Shown here in pieces: positions 9,143 to 18,845 of a stretch of DNA of 53,565 nucleotides (positions within the stretch are counted from its first letter, which is position 1; every line of letters begins with the position of its first letter). The notes under the pieces were generated by a model. The model was not told the DNA's origin and did not search any database. It saw only the letters and a program-made list of their open reading frames with translations. The stretch covers positions 1 to 53,565 of the forward strand of contig NZ_VRTT01000051.1 in NCBI RefSeq assembly GCF_008017805.1, written 5' to 3'. The position numbers and the translations under genes are program-made. Source of the stretch: Paenibacillus sp. N3.4 (GTDB lineage Bacteria; Bacillota; Bacilli; Paenibacillales; NBRC-103111).

Positions 9143-10030
9143 ATGCTTTCACTGAAACGCAGAACGTTCAAAGAGGCTGCATTCGACCAGTTTAACAATT
9201 TGCTGATGCTCGCCATCTGCTTCGCGACGCTTTACCCGATCTGGTATGTGTTTGTCAACTCTTTCAATGAAGGCCAAGACGCCATGCGAGGCGGTATCTA
9301 CTGGTGGCCTCGGATGTTTAGCGTCGACAGCTATTTAGCCGTATTTGCCAACGACGGTATTATGCTCGCCATGGGTGTCACCGTAGCCAAAACGCTGATT
9401 GGCACTGTCATCCATGTACTTTTCACGGCAATGGTCGCATACGCTTTCTCGCGCAGAGAGCTTATTGGCCGCTCTGTTTATATGATCATCGGTACCGTTA
9501 CAATGTTTTTCAGCGGCGGATTGATTCCTTACTACTTGCTAATCCGCGATATAGGAATGCTCGATAGCTTCTGGGTCTACATTATCCCAGCGATGTTCAG
9601 CTTCTTCGATCTCATTATCTTCCTTTCTTTCTTCCGGGAAATTCCTGATGCTTTGGAAGAAGCAGCCAAGATCGACGGCGCTAACGATTTCAAAATTTTT
9701 TACCAAATCATTCTTCCCGTTTCCATGCCTGTCATTGCTACCATTGCGCTTTTCCACGGCGTTTATCAATGGAATGACTATTTCACCGGGATGATCTTTA
9801 TCAACAAGAGTGATCTTCAGCCGATTCAAACGTATTTATACCGCGTCGTGGCGCAGTCTAGTTCCAACCAAATGGTCGCCGCAACATCAGGCAACGTTTT
9901 TAAGACGGTATCCTCCCAGTCCGTTAAGCTGGCGACGATGGTTGTGACCACCATGCCGATTGTTATCGCGTATCCGTTCTTACAGAAATACTTTGTAAAG
10001 GGTTTCATGATTGGCTCGATCAAAGGTTAA
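9143..10030 (+). CDS. Carbohydrate ABC importer permease, LplC/YtcP type
   Basis: Second permease, 295 residues, intact. AGAGGTGG precedes the ATG. It has about six transmembrane segments, the EAA loop (LEEAAKIDGANDF, then LPVSMPV) and the typical ending FVKGFMIGSIKG. It pairs with the preceding permease and the lipoprotein at 10132. Members of this subfamily import oligosaccharides or aldouronates in paenibacilli; the actual substrate is not readable. Confidence 0.92.
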   Translation: MLSLKRRTFKEAAFDQFNNLLMLAICFATLYPIWYVFVNSFNEGQDAMRGGIYWWPRMFSVDSYLAVFANDGIMLAMGVTVAKTLIGTVIHVLFTAMVAYAFSRRELIGRSVYMIIGTVTMFFSGGLIPYYLLIRDIGMLDSFWVYIIPAMFSFFDLIIFLSFFREIPDALEEAAKIDGANDFKIFYQIILPVSMPVIATIALFHGVYQWNDYFTGMIFINKSDLQPIQTYLYRVVAQSSSNQMVAATSGNVFKTVSSQSVKLATMVVTTMPIVIAYPFLQKYFVKGFMIGSIKG

Positions 10031-10131
10031 GTGTTTGAACCTGTTTTCTTTCCACCAGATTCCGGTGATAATCTTTGTCTATTGGCAGAGATTGAACATA
10101 TCATTATGATGCAGAAAAGGGGAAAACGTAC

Positions 10132-11835
10132 ATGAGGAAGAATAAAACGCGCAAGACATTAACTACACTGCTTGCTCTGTTCACAGCCGTATCTTTAAGC
10201 GCTTGTTCAACGGATAAAGGCGCAAGCGGTTCTACAAGTCCGCAGCAAACCAAAGCGGCAGAAAAAGGGACAAGTTCCGCAGCGCCTGCAGCAAATTCCG
10301 ATGAGCCAGGCTGGAAATCCGACACGAAGCCCATTACGTTCGATTGGTATTTAAACTTCTCATGGTTTCCGAACAAGTGGGGCGTAGACGCAACTACCCA
10401 ATACATCACGAAGAAAACCGGCGTAAACGTGAACTTCATCGTGCCTGCTGGCAATGAAAACGAGAAGCTGAACACGATGATTGCTTCCGGGAAGCTGCCT
10501 GACTTCATTACGCTCGGTTGGTACGAGGATGCGGTGAAGAAAATGATCGAAGGCAATATGGTGCTTCCGCTGAGTGATCTCGCAAAGCAGTATGATCCGT
10601 ATTTCTTCAAGGTGGCGGACCCTGCCAAGACATCCTGGTACACACAGAAGGACGGCAAATTTTATGGCTATCCGAATGCTTCTTCCTCTCAGCAGGACTA
10701 CAAGAAGTTTGGTGAAAACTTCACTTCGACCCAAACGTTCTTGGTTCGCAAAGATATGTACGAGGCAATTGGCAAGCCGGATATGAGAACGCCTGAAGGC
10801 TTCCTGAACGCCCTGAAAGCGGCTAAAGAGAAGTTCCCGGAAGTGAACGGCCAACCGCTCATTCCGCTTGGTTTGCATGATTTTCAAGACAAAGGGAACT
10901 TATCATTTCTGGATGCAGCACAAAATAATTCCATGCTAGCAAACTTTCTTGCAATTCCTTATGAAAAGGATGGCAAGCTCTACGATCGTTTCACTGATCC
11001 GGAATATGTGAGCTGGCTGAAGACATTCCGTAAAGCCAATGAAATGGGCTTGCTGGCCAAAGATATTTTCATCGACAAACGTCCGCAAATGGAAGAAAAA
11101 ACCGCGCAGGGCCGTTACTTCGCCATGTTGTATCAGCGCTCGGATATGTCTAACCAAAATATTTCCCTATATCAAAAAGATCCTAATAAGGTGTATATTG
11201 CTGTGGACGGCCCCGCCAACGCCAAAAAAGATGCACCTACCTTGCCAGGTCCTGGCATCTCTGGTTGGACAGTAACGTTGATCTCTAAGGATGTCAAGGA
11301 TAAAGCGAGAGCGATTAAGTTCCTGAGCTATCTGATGAGTGAGGAAGGCAATAAAGATGTGTACCTAGGAGAAAAAGGCGTTAGCTACGACACGATTGAC
11401 GGCAAGGATCAATTTAAGCCGGAAGTGTTTGATTTGATGAACAAAGATCGTGCAGCATTTGATAAAAAATATGGTTCGTCCTTCACGTTCTGGATGCTGA
11501 TGGACACAAACATGATGTTGAAATGGGCGCCGCCAACTGTGGAACCGATAAAACAGCCTGAAGAGTGGACGAAGGGCAAGACGAAGAGCTTCTCGCAATA
11601 TGATAACATTACTCCGTCAGGGACATCGGAAGAAGGGATCGCTAACAGCAAAATCGCGCAGATTTGGGGTAAAGCGCTGCCGAAGCTGCTGCTAGCCAAA
11701 TCAGACGAAGAGTTCGATCAGATCTTTGACAAATTCCTGAAGGATCGAAAAGCGGCGGGTCTCGATAAAGTACAGGCCTACCAGCAGAAGGAGTTTGAAG
11801 CGAATAAGCAGAAGATTGCACAATTTTCAAAGTAA
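10132..11835 (+). CDS. Extracellular solute-binding lipoprotein, LplA type
   Basis: Substrate receptor of the importer, 567 residues. A short signal peptide ends in the lipobox LSAC (Cys near residue 25), followed by a Ser/Ala/Lys-rich tether, so the mature protein is anchored to the outer face of the membrane. The large size and the C-terminal KAAGLDKVQAYQQKEF fit the LplA/YtcQ group. GGGGAAA precedes the ATG. A strong terminator follows at 11869, so the downstream two-component genes probably have their own promoter. Confidence 0.93.
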   Translation: MRKNKTRKTLTTLLALFTAVSLSACSTDKGASGSTSPQQTKAAEKGTSSAAPAANSDEPGWKSDTKPITFDWYLNFSWFPNKWGVDATTQYITKKTGVNVNFIVPAGNENEKLNTMIASGKLPDFITLGWYEDAVKKMIEGNMVLPLSDLAKQYDPYFFKVADPAKTSWYTQKDGKFYGYPNASSSQQDYKKFGENFTSTQTFLVRKDMYEAIGKPDMRTPEGFLNALKAAKEKFPEVNGQPLIPLGLHDFQDKGNLSFLDAAQNNSMLANFLAIPYEKDGKLYDRFTDPEYVSWLKTFRKANEMGLLAKDIFIDKRPQMEEKTAQGRYFAMLYQRSDMSNQNISLYQKDPNKVYIAVDGPANAKKDAPTLPGPGISGWTVTLISKDVKDKARAIKFLSYLMSEEGNKDVYLGEKGVSYDTIDGKDQFKPEVFDLMNKDRAAFDKKYGSSFTFWMLMDTNMMLKWAPPTVEPIKQPEEWTKGKTKSFSQYDNITPSGTSEEGIANSKIAQIWGKALPKLLLAKSDEEFDQIFDKFLKDRKAAGLDKVQAYQQKEFEANKQKIAQFSK

Positions 11836-11868
11836 CACTGCAGTTCTTGAAGCAGCCCTATGCGTTAG

Positions 11869-11903
11869 CCCGAAAGCCCGGTTATCCGGATTTTCGGGTT
11901 TTT
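11869..11903 (+). terminator. Rho-independent terminator after the lipoprotein gene
   Basis: CCCGAAA pairs with TTTCGGG and an inner CCGG/CCGG stem extends it; a run of T follows (11899-11903). It separates the importer genes from the two-component system. Confidence 0.85.
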
Positions 11904-11980
11904 CGCTTCATGTTTTTCCTTCATCCGTAACATATTTTGTTAAAATAGGATGACTAGAGTGAGAGAGGCTGGATGTGGGG

Positions 11981-13894
11981 ATGGACGTTCTAAGTGAATG
12001 GAAGATGCGGATCACGCAGTTGACGAATCGTATTTCTATACAGGTGAAACTGATCGGAGCGTATATATTCATTATTTTAATCCCTATTATTTTGTTCTCG
12101 TGGTACCTGTTTAATGAATTTTATCAGAACACAATTCAAGACACGCTCAAGAAGAATCAATATGCATTAGAAAGCGAGAAGGCTACCATTCTCAGCAATA
12201 TTGAAATTATGGAGCGGACCGCTCAACTGTCCATCGCCGATCGAGAAGTTATTAATTATTTGCTCAGTACCCGGGAATTAGACGTTTTGGAACTGATCGA
12301 TTTCAATACGAATACGTCTTCAAACTTGCAGCGGCTTATGTTTAGTAATCCGAACATCTTAAATGTCCGCTTATTTACTAATAATCCGAGTATCAATGAA
12401 ATTTGGCCCGTCATCTTTAATGAAAAACGTATTGAGGGAAGAGCCTGGTACAAGGATGTGTTAGCTAAAAAGGGAACGGTTTGGTGGGAAATTTTGAAGG
12501 ATGAGAAGGACATTATAAAGCGTGAAAACACGGACATGGAGTCAACCACAACTTATGTATCGCTGCTTTGGGAGATCTATTACCGGAGTGATACGCATGT
12601 CGGCATTAGGGAAGTGGATATGCTGATTAATAAATTTTTTCAGAAAGCGTACAGTCCGAACCAAGACGGTCAGTCCCATATGTTAATTGTAGACCGTTCA
12701 GGGCGAATTTTTACCGATACAGGCAGCCCCTTTTTTAAAGGGATGAATTTGGAGCAGCTTCGTCGTGATTGGGAAGCCCCCCCCCATCAGAGGGGATCCA
12801 GCTTTACGTTTACAATTGGGAATACGCCATATCTGTGCCTGTCTACACCTATAGATCAACTGGGGGCGCATCTGCTGAATGTGGTGTCACTAGAAAATCC
12901 GGTTACGCAAATTAAGCAGACCCGCAATCTTTTCATCGCTGCAGCGGTGGTCTTGATCGCGCTTTTGTCGGTGATCACCTACTTCCTCCAGTCCCTTATT
13001 TTGAAAAAGCTGCACATTTTACGGGATTCAATGAAAAAAGTACGTCGTGGCGACCTGAACGTGCAGATCGATATGGATGCAGGTGGAGAAGTGGGTGAGC
13101 TCGCTCATCATTTCCGACAGATGCTGAAAACGTTGAATGAGCTTATCGTTGAAGCTGTAAACAAGAAGGCCGCAACAAAAGAAGCCGAACTGAACGCGCT
13201 CAAAAATCAGATCGACGCCCATTTCCTCTACAATACGTTGGAGAATTTAAAAATGCTGGCCGAAGTCGAGGCGCAGTATACGATCTCCGATGCATTGACT
13301 TCCCTCGGCGCACTCATGCGCTATAGCCTGAAGTGGTCGAGTGATCATGTCCGCTTGCGTGATGAAATCGGGCATATTCTGAACTATATCGCGATTATGA
13401 ATATCCGCTATGACGACAAGCTGGAGCTCAAGCTTGATATCCCAGAAGGGTATCAGGAGCAGGAAGTGCTGAAAATGTCGCTTCAACCTCTAGTTGAAAA
13501 TGCCGTAAAATATGGCATGAACACAGATCGAGCCAGACGTGACGGTATCGTCATCTTGATTCGAGCTTGGCAGAAGGAAGATGGGATGCTCATCGAGGTG
13601 ACGGATAATGGGGCGGGTATGTCTCCGGAGAAGCTCATAGAGCTTCATGAGAAGATCGAAATGGACGATGCCCATTTTTATACGAAATACGGCGGTTATA
13701 AACCGACCGGTGACAATGAAGGTAACGGTATCGGTCTACGCAACGTGATTGGGCGAATTAAGATGTACTATGGCCATGACTATGGCATTAAGGTTGAAAG
13801 TAAGGAGGGTGCTTACACCCGTGTGATGATGAAGCTGCCTTACTTAATATTATCCGGAGGATTATCTGCTAATGAGAAAAATACTTATCGTTGA
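11981..13894 (+). CDS. YesM-type sensor histidine kinase
   Basis: Membrane sensor kinase of about 637 residues. The first transmembrane segment is at about 22-42, followed by a large extracellular sensor region, a second segment near 305-325 and a HAMP-like linker. The His_kinase domain has IDAHFLYNTLENL, with the phospho-accepting His near residue 414, then an HATPase domain with PLVENAVKYG, TDNGAGM and NEGNGIGLRN. The likely start is ATG 11981; GTG 11975 is also possible. The 3' end overlaps the regulator gene by 23 bp. It probably senses a saccharide and controls the importer at 8159-11835. Confidence 0.9.
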   Translation: MDVLSEWKMRITQLTNRISIQVKLIGAYIFIILIPIILFSWYLFNEFYQNTIQDTLKKNQYALESEKATILSNIEIMERTAQLSIADREVINYLLSTRELDVLELIDFNTNTSSNLQRLMFSNPNILNVRLFTNNPSINEIWPVIFNEKRIEGRAWYKDVLAKKGTVWWEILKDEKDIIKRENTDMESTTTYVSLLWEIYYRSDTHVGIREVDMLINKFFQKAYSPNQDGQSHMLIVDRSGRIFTDTGSPFFKGMNLEQLRRDWEAPPHQRGSSFTFTIGNTPYLCLSTPIDQLGAHLLNVVSLENPVTQIKQTRNLFIAAAVVLIALLSVITYFLQSLILKKLHILRDSMKKVRRGDLNVQIDMDAGGEVGELAHHFRQMLKTLNELIVEAVNKKAATKEAELNALKNQIDAHFLYNTLENLKMLAEVEAQYTISDALTSLGALMRYSLKWSSDHVRLRDEIGHILNYIAIMNIRYDDKLELKLDIPEGYQEQEVLKMSLQPLVENAVKYGMNTDRARRDGIVILIRAWQKEDGMLIEVTDNGAGMSPEKLIELHEKIEMDDAHFYTKYGGYKPTGDNEGNGIGLRNVIGRIKMYYGHDYGIKVESKEGAYTRVMMKLPYLILSGGLSANEKNTYR

Positions 13895-15431
13895 CGATGA
13901 GAAGAATATCCGACTTGGCTTACGGGCCATGATCGCTCGTGAGTTTCCAAATGTGTACAACTTTGAATTCGCTTGCGATGGAGAAGAGGCGTTAGCGCTG
14001 TTGACAGATTCATCTATGGACATAATGATCACAGATATCCGTATGCCAGTCATGGATGGCATCACGCTCATCAATCGGATTCAGGAGCTGGAATGGAAGC
14101 CGGCGGTTATCATCTTGAGCGGTCATGATGACTTTCAATATGCGAAGGAAGCGATTCACTGCAAGGTAAAGGAATATTTGCTTAAGCCTATCGTCCGTGA
14201 TGAGCTGTCACGCACCTTTCTTCGATTGGAGAAGGAGCTTAAGCAGAAAGAACAGATCAATGAACAGCTATCCATTTCCCTCCAGCAGCGCGAAACATTC
14301 AAAGAAAGCCAGCTTAACTATTTGCTCAGGCAACCTCATCTTGGGGAGACGGACCTCTGTGCCAAATTGCTTGACATCGATATGGAGTGGCTGAATGACG
14401 GCTTCCAACTTGGCGTGCTTCAATACAAAGGGACCATGGTCCATAATGAATTTTTGACGCTGATCCAAGCCGAACTTGGAAATGTGCCTGAAAAATTTAG
14501 ACAGCGTCGAGCGCAAGTGCTCGATAAGGAGAACCAGTTCGTGCTGATTGCCGAGCATGGGGAGCTCTTTCAGCATTTGACGGATAGGATTGTCGAAGCT
14601 GGATATTTCACGTACTGCATGGGATTAAGCGTGTTTACGCATGGTATGACGCGCTTGCAGTCCGCTTATCGAGAGGCGCAGCAGGCGCTGAAATACACAT
14701 TCCTGCAATCTGCACCTGGAGTCATCCGCTACGAGTGTATCAGTGAGAAGAGCAAACAATTCGTCCTCCCTACAGAAACGATCAAGAAAATCGCCAACAT
14801 GCTTGGAACCGATCATGACAAGGAAATGACAGTGCTGCTGATGGAGGTACTCGATATAAAGACAGTGACACGATACGATTTCGCTTATCTGGAAGCTGTT
14901 AGTCAAGCGTTCAACGATCTCATATTTGATAAGGTTTTTCATGTGTATGGGGGAGAGTCCATAGAAATACTGCGGCTATTCAAGAAAGTCGGAGACATCT
15001 CGAATTTTAACTATTTTCACGATTACTACCGTAGTGTGGAAGGATTGCTGCATCGGCTGAATGACTATGTGAGGAGCATGAAGGCGTTTCACATCGATCA
15101 TAAAGAGATGAAGAAAGCCGTTCAGTATATGCAGGACAACTACCAAAAGGATTTGAATATGGCCATCGTCTCCAATCATGTTTCTTTGAACTATTCGTAT
15201 TTCAGTCAGGCATTCAAGGAGTATACCGGAGAAAGCTTCGTCAATTACTTGAAAAAACTGCGCATCACTAGGGCGCGGGAATTACTTGTCACAACGTTTT
15301 TCAAAGTCTACGAGATTAGCGAAATGGCCGGCTTCGAGAATACGAAGCATTTCAGCCGTGTGTTCAAAGAAATGGAAGGCGTTAGTCCACAGGAGTATCG
15401 GGAACAAAGTGAAGTGCTGAGGCCCATGTAG
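13872..15431 (+). CDS. YesN-type response regulator, REC plus AraC HTH
   Basis: Partner of the preceding kinase, 519 residues. An N-terminal receiver domain (1-120) has the acidic pocket VDDEKN, the phospho-accepting Asp55 in ITDIRMPVMDG and the conserved Lys in YLLKPI. A middle region of unknown fold follows. The C-terminal AraC-type double helix-turn-helix is at about 415-515 (NYSYFSQAFKEYTGESF, and FENTKHFSRVFKEMEGVSPQEYR). CCGGAGG precedes the ATG. It is inferred to activate the adjacent importer operon. Confidence 0.93.
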   Translation: MRKILIVDDEKNIRLGLRAMIAREFPNVYNFEFACDGEEALALLTDSSMDIMITDIRMPVMDGITLINRIQELEWKPAVIILSGHDDFQYAKEAIHCKVKEYLLKPIVRDELSRTFLRLEKELKQKEQINEQLSISLQQRETFKESQLNYLLRQPHLGETDLCAKLLDIDMEWLNDGFQLGVLQYKGTMVHNEFLTLIQAELGNVPEKFRQRRAQVLDKENQFVLIAEHGELFQHLTDRIVEAGYFTYCMGLSVFTHGMTRLQSAYREAQQALKYTFLQSAPGVIRYECISEKSKQFVLPTETIKKIANMLGTDHDKEMTVLLMEVLDIKTVTRYDFAYLEAVSQAFNDLIFDKVFHVYGGESIEILRLFKKVGDISNFNYFHDYYRSVEGLLHRLNDYVRSMKAFHIDHKEMKKAVQYMQDNYQKDLNMAIVSNHVSLNYSYFSQAFKEYTGESFVNYLKKLRITRARELLVTTFFKVYEISEMAGFENTKHFSRVFKEMEGVSPQEYREQSEVLRPM

Positions 15432-15534
15432 AGTCAGTATCTGCGCCCCATATTTGAGAGAGAGCCGGATCATAAGAGTTGAACTGTCACCCTGTTCGTA
15501 GCCAGTCAACAAAATCCCTAGTGCTAATATTGCC

Positions 15535-15575
15535 AACAGATGGCTCCTGAATTCAATAGGAGTCGTCTGTTTTAA
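15535..15575 (+). terminator. Rho-independent terminator after the regulator gene
   Basis: AACAGA...CTCCT pairs with AGGAG...TCTGTT around a loop containing GAATTCAA, followed by TTTTAAA. It lies about 100 bp after the response regulator stop and before the GntR gene. Confidence 0.7.
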
Positions 15576-15652
15576 ACACGCCAGAAATTTATCTGTTTTT
15601 CCTCTGGATTAGTTAACCAATAGCTGATATAATAAAAAAACGAAACAACTTG

Positions 15653-15666
15653 TATGACATGTCATA
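15653..15666 (+). promoter_or_regulatory. Operator palindrome upstream of the GntR gene
   Basis: TATGACATGTCATA is a perfect 14-bp palindrome 8 bp before the GntR start codon and about 20 bp after a TATAAT (15628-15633). The core TGTATGACATGT recurs at 16410-16421 after the gene. Autoregulation by the encoded GntR/FadR-type protein is inferred. Confidence 0.65.
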
Positions 15667-15674
15667 ACTAAACG

Positions 15675-16382
15675 GTGTTTGAATTGAGTATCAAAACAAT
15701 CGAAAAGCAAAATATCGTAGACGAAGTCTATGATCAGATGAAAACAAATATTGTATCCGGTTCATGGAAGCCAGGGGACAAGATTCCTTCAGAGAATCAG
15801 CTGTGTCAAATGTTTAATGTGAGTCGAGTGAGCGTAAGAAGTGCGATTCAAAAGCTAAGAGCTATTGGCATTATTCAAACACGCCAAGGCCAAGGGTCTT
15901 TTGTGTCCCAATCGATCAACGATAATATGGTCGACAATTTCATTCCCAAAATGAACTTGAGCGAGAAAGAGATTCTCGACATGTCGGAATTTCGTGAGAC
16001 GATTGAATTCAAATGCATTGAGCTCGCTGTTCTAAGAGCCGATGATGAAGACATGCTTCAGATTGAGAACGCTCTCAATAAAATGATTGCAAACAAAGAT
16101 GATTACAAGAAGTACTCGGAGGCCGACTTTGAGTTTCATCTTGCGATTGCGAAGGCTTCCAAGAATGATATTCTTTTTATGGTGATGAAAAATACCAAGG
16201 ATGTATTTTATCATTACTTGGAGGAATTGAACCGAGTCTTGGGGATTCATGAAGATAGTCTGCAAGGGCATATTGAGCAATTTCAGGCTTTAAGGAATAA
16301 AGATAGTGCAAAGGTCAAGGCCAACATTAAACAAGGTATGGACGAGAATATGCTTAAAATTCGGGAGAGAATGGGCCTATAA
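15675..16382 (+). CDS. GntR family transcriptional regulator, FadR subfamily
   Basis: DNA-binding repressor of about 235 residues. An N-terminal winged HTH has the family signature PGDKIPSENQL, then NVSRVSVRSAIQKLRAIG and TRQGQGSFV. A C-terminal all-helical FCD effector domain contains the metal or ligand His residues (FEFHLAIAKAS and FYHYLEEL). Start is GTG 15675 or TTG 15684; neither has a strong ribosome binding site. It lies before an importer and a sugar acid dehydratase, and matching palindromes on both sides suggest that it controls itself and the importer operon in response to a sugar acid. Confidence 0.9.
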   Translation: MFELSIKTIEKQNIVDEVYDQMKTNIVSGSWKPGDKIPSENQLCQMFNVSRVSVRSAIQKLRAIGIIQTRQGQGSFVSQSINDNMVDNFIPKMNLSEKEILDMSEFRETIEFKCIELAVLRADDEDMLQIENALNKMIANKDDYKKYSEADFEFHLAIAKASKNDILFMVMKNTKDVFYHYLEELNRVLGIHEDSLQGHIEQFQALRNKDSAKVKANIKQGMDENMLKIRERMGL

Positions 16383-16405
16383 AAAGCACTTCTTTTCCTC
16401 GATAT

Positions 16406-16422
16406 AACATGTATGACATGTT
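16406..16422 (+). promoter_or_regulatory. Operator palindrome upstream of the importer operon
   Basis: AACATGTATGACATGTT is a palindrome (AACATGT-N3-ACATGTT) sharing TGTATGACATGT with the site at 15651. It lies 24 bp after the GntR stop and about 150 bp before the lipoprotein start, in the only promoter-sized gap of the operon. Confidence 0.65.
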
Positions 16423-16575
16423 ACAAGTAATTCGCGTCTGTTAATCCTGTATGCTCGACCATGAAGAGAAATCCGCATTTCCCTTGTGTTTGTTGGATGT
16501 ATGACTAAAACCTATTTTGGTATTGTCTTACATTTGCAATATATTTATTTTTTATACCAAAACGGAGGGTTGAAA

Positions 16576-17909
16576 ATGAAAAGTAAACGTATGATTTGGA
16601 CTAGCTCTATCTTAGCGCTAACGTTGGGTATTACCGCATGTAGTGGACAAAAATCAGAAGCACCATCAGCTGGAGCCAGCAGTACAGACAAAGGAAAAGG
16701 TGTAATTACGCTAAAAATCATGTCAGCTACACAAACAGAAACACCCGGGGGACCAGCTGAAAAATCGATTGCAGATAAATATATGGAACAGCATCCCAAT
16801 GTCAAAATTGAGTTTGTTGGTGTTCCAATGAATGAAATGTACAAAAAAATATCGGTGCTTGCTGCGGCTTCAGATCTTCCCGATGCTTTTACGAGCACGC
16901 CTGAGTTTATGCGAACTGCTTTTGGAATGAACATTACGGAAGACCTTACGAAGCTGTTTGGCGCGGATTATTTAAAAGAGTTCTATCCCAACATGATTCA
17001 AGAATCTAGCATTGATGGCAAACTGCAATTACTCCCTTGGACAGCGACTCCGCAAGCTTTAATTTACCGAGGGGATTGGTTTGAGAAAGAAGGACTTAAG
17101 GCGCCGGAAACGTGGGATGATTTCCTTGAGGCCGCTAAAAAGCTCACGAAGGATACGAAGGGGAACGGGAAAACGGATCAATGGGGATTCGCTCTTATTG
17201 GTACACGGAACACCTCAGGAGGGACTCGCTTCTTGCCTGTACTGCGTTCCTTTGGAGCGGAAGAAATCCGTAAAGATGCAACGGCAAATGGATTACCGAT
17301 TTAGATACGCCTAAAGCCAAAGCAGCATTACAATTCTACGTAGACCTAAATAATAAATACCATGTTGTTCCACCAGGGGTAACGGAAACAGGCTTTCCCG
17401 AGGCAGCCAGTTTGATGGCGACAGGTAAAGCAGCGATGATCATTAGCGGCCCGAACGCTATCGGTACTATTTTGTCGCAAAACCCAGATCTAAAAGGCAA
17501 GCTCTACAGTGCTCCTATACCGAAGAAGGAAGAGCACAAGGCAACCTTTGGTTTACTTGGCTATTCGGTATCCGCTCAAAGCAAAAATAAGGAAGCGGTT
17601 GCAGATTATTTGAAATTTCTAGTCAGTCAAGAAAATGCCTTGAAAATGAATGATGTAACCGGAACCTTGCCGACAAAAATCGAAACGGGTAAGAGCCAGC
17701 AAATGTCTACACCGGAAAAGGCAGGATTTGTAAAGGCATTAGAGTTTGCTTATTCAACTCCTACATTCTCTGCTTATTCACAGTTTTATGATATTGTAGC
17801 CGAGGAATATCAAACCTTGTTGGCTACCGATGCTAAAATGACTGTGGATTCGGTAGCTAAAAAGGCGGCAGACCGCGCAAATGAGCTGATCGGCAAGGAA
17901 GGCAAATAG
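16576..17909 (+). CDS. Extracellular solute-binding lipoprotein, family 1 (frameshifted near 17285)
   Basis: Substrate receptor of a CUT1 importer. ATG 16576 follows CGGAGGG and begins a signal peptide with lipobox ITAC (Cys near 26). The first frame ends at 17304 after DATANGLPI. The -1 frame reads NGKWITDLDTPKAKAAL and continues to 17909. Adding one A at 17280-17283 gives RKDANGKWITDLDT, a typical segment in this family, and a protein of about 445 residues. The C-terminal half has the usual GKAAMIISGPNAIG motif. Two permeases and a ManD-type enzyme follow, so the ligand is probably a uronate or aldonate. Confidence 0.87.
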
Positions 17910-17966
17910 GTAGTATCAGAATAAGGTAGAGGGGGACTCCCCCCTTCTATTTTTGGGGAGGACAAC

Positions 17967-18845
17967 GTGAAGCATACCGTATCGAAAGAGCAGTGGGCTG
18001 CTTATGGATTTGTATCTCCAGCGGCAATAATTTTGCTGTTGCTGGTAACATATCCATTGATCTATGGCGCATATATCAGTTTTTTTAATACCAATCTCGT
18101 TAACAAATGGAATTTTGTCGGCATTCATCAATATATTGATATTTTCTCTAATTGGGAATTTGTCGGAAAAATCTTTTTAACACTCAAGTATACGTTTTTT
18201 ACCGTTGTTGGACATTTTGTCCTCGGTATCATACTTGCTTTGGTCTTAAATATGGACCTGCCAGGACGTACTTTTTTCAGAGCAATTCTGATTCTTCCTT
18301 GGCTGCTTCCAGAAGTCGTTGTAGGTTTGCTTTGGAAATGGCTGTTCAACCCAATGTACGGTTTGTTCAACTATATTTTGATGGATCTTCATCTCATTTC
18401 TGATCCGGTTTCTTGGTTGGGCGACACTTATTTTGCTTTTATCGCGGTCACGATTGTTTGCATCTGGAAAGGCTATCCAATGGTCATGCTTCTGGTGCTG
18501 GCAGGTCTTCAATCCATTTCGCAGGATACGTATGAAGCGGCCAAAATCGATGGATGTAATCGCATGCAATCTTTCCGCTACGTTACGGTTCCAGGGTTAA
18601 TGCCAGTGCTGTTAGTAACGTTGATTCTGGATACTGTGTGGTGGTTCAAACATTTCACAATGATATGGATTTTGACAGAGGGCGGTCCAGGAGATGCAAC
18701 GAATGTAGTCAGCATCGATATCTTTAAGCAAGCGTTCCAATACTTTGATTTCGGTAAAGCAGCAGCGATGGCTGTAGTGGTCTTCTTCGTATGCTTCTTG
18801 ATCGGATATGTTTATAGGAGGGTGTTCAGCAGTGCCAACGAGTAG
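17967..18845 (+). CDS. Sugar ABC importer permease, MalF/UgpA type
   Basis: Membrane subunit of 292 residues, intact. GTG start at 17967 behind GGGGAGG. Six hydrophobic segments, the EAA loop (YEAAKIDGCNRM) and the ending YRRVFSSANE. The 3' end overlaps the next permease start by 14 bp, which indicates translational coupling. Confidence 0.92.
   Translation: MKHTVSKEQWAAYGFVSPAAIILLLLVTYPLIYGAYISFFNTNLVNKWNFVGIHQYIDIFSNWEFVGKIFLTLKYTFFTVVGHFVLGIILALVLNMDLPGRTFFRAILILPWLLPEVVVGLLWKWLFNPMYGLFNYILMDLHLISDPVSWLGDTYFAFIAVTIVCIWKGYPMVMLLVLAGLQSISQDTYEAAKIDGCNRMQSFRYVTVPGLMPVLLVTLILDTVWWFKHFTMIWILTEGGPGDATNVVSIDIFKQAFQYFDFGKAAAMAVVVFFVCFLIGYVYRRVFSSANE

Noticed and set aside
10360..10887. 175-codon and other minus-strand open frames within the lipoprotein gene
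   Set aside because: Antisense to a clear solute-binding protein; no start signals and unnatural composition.
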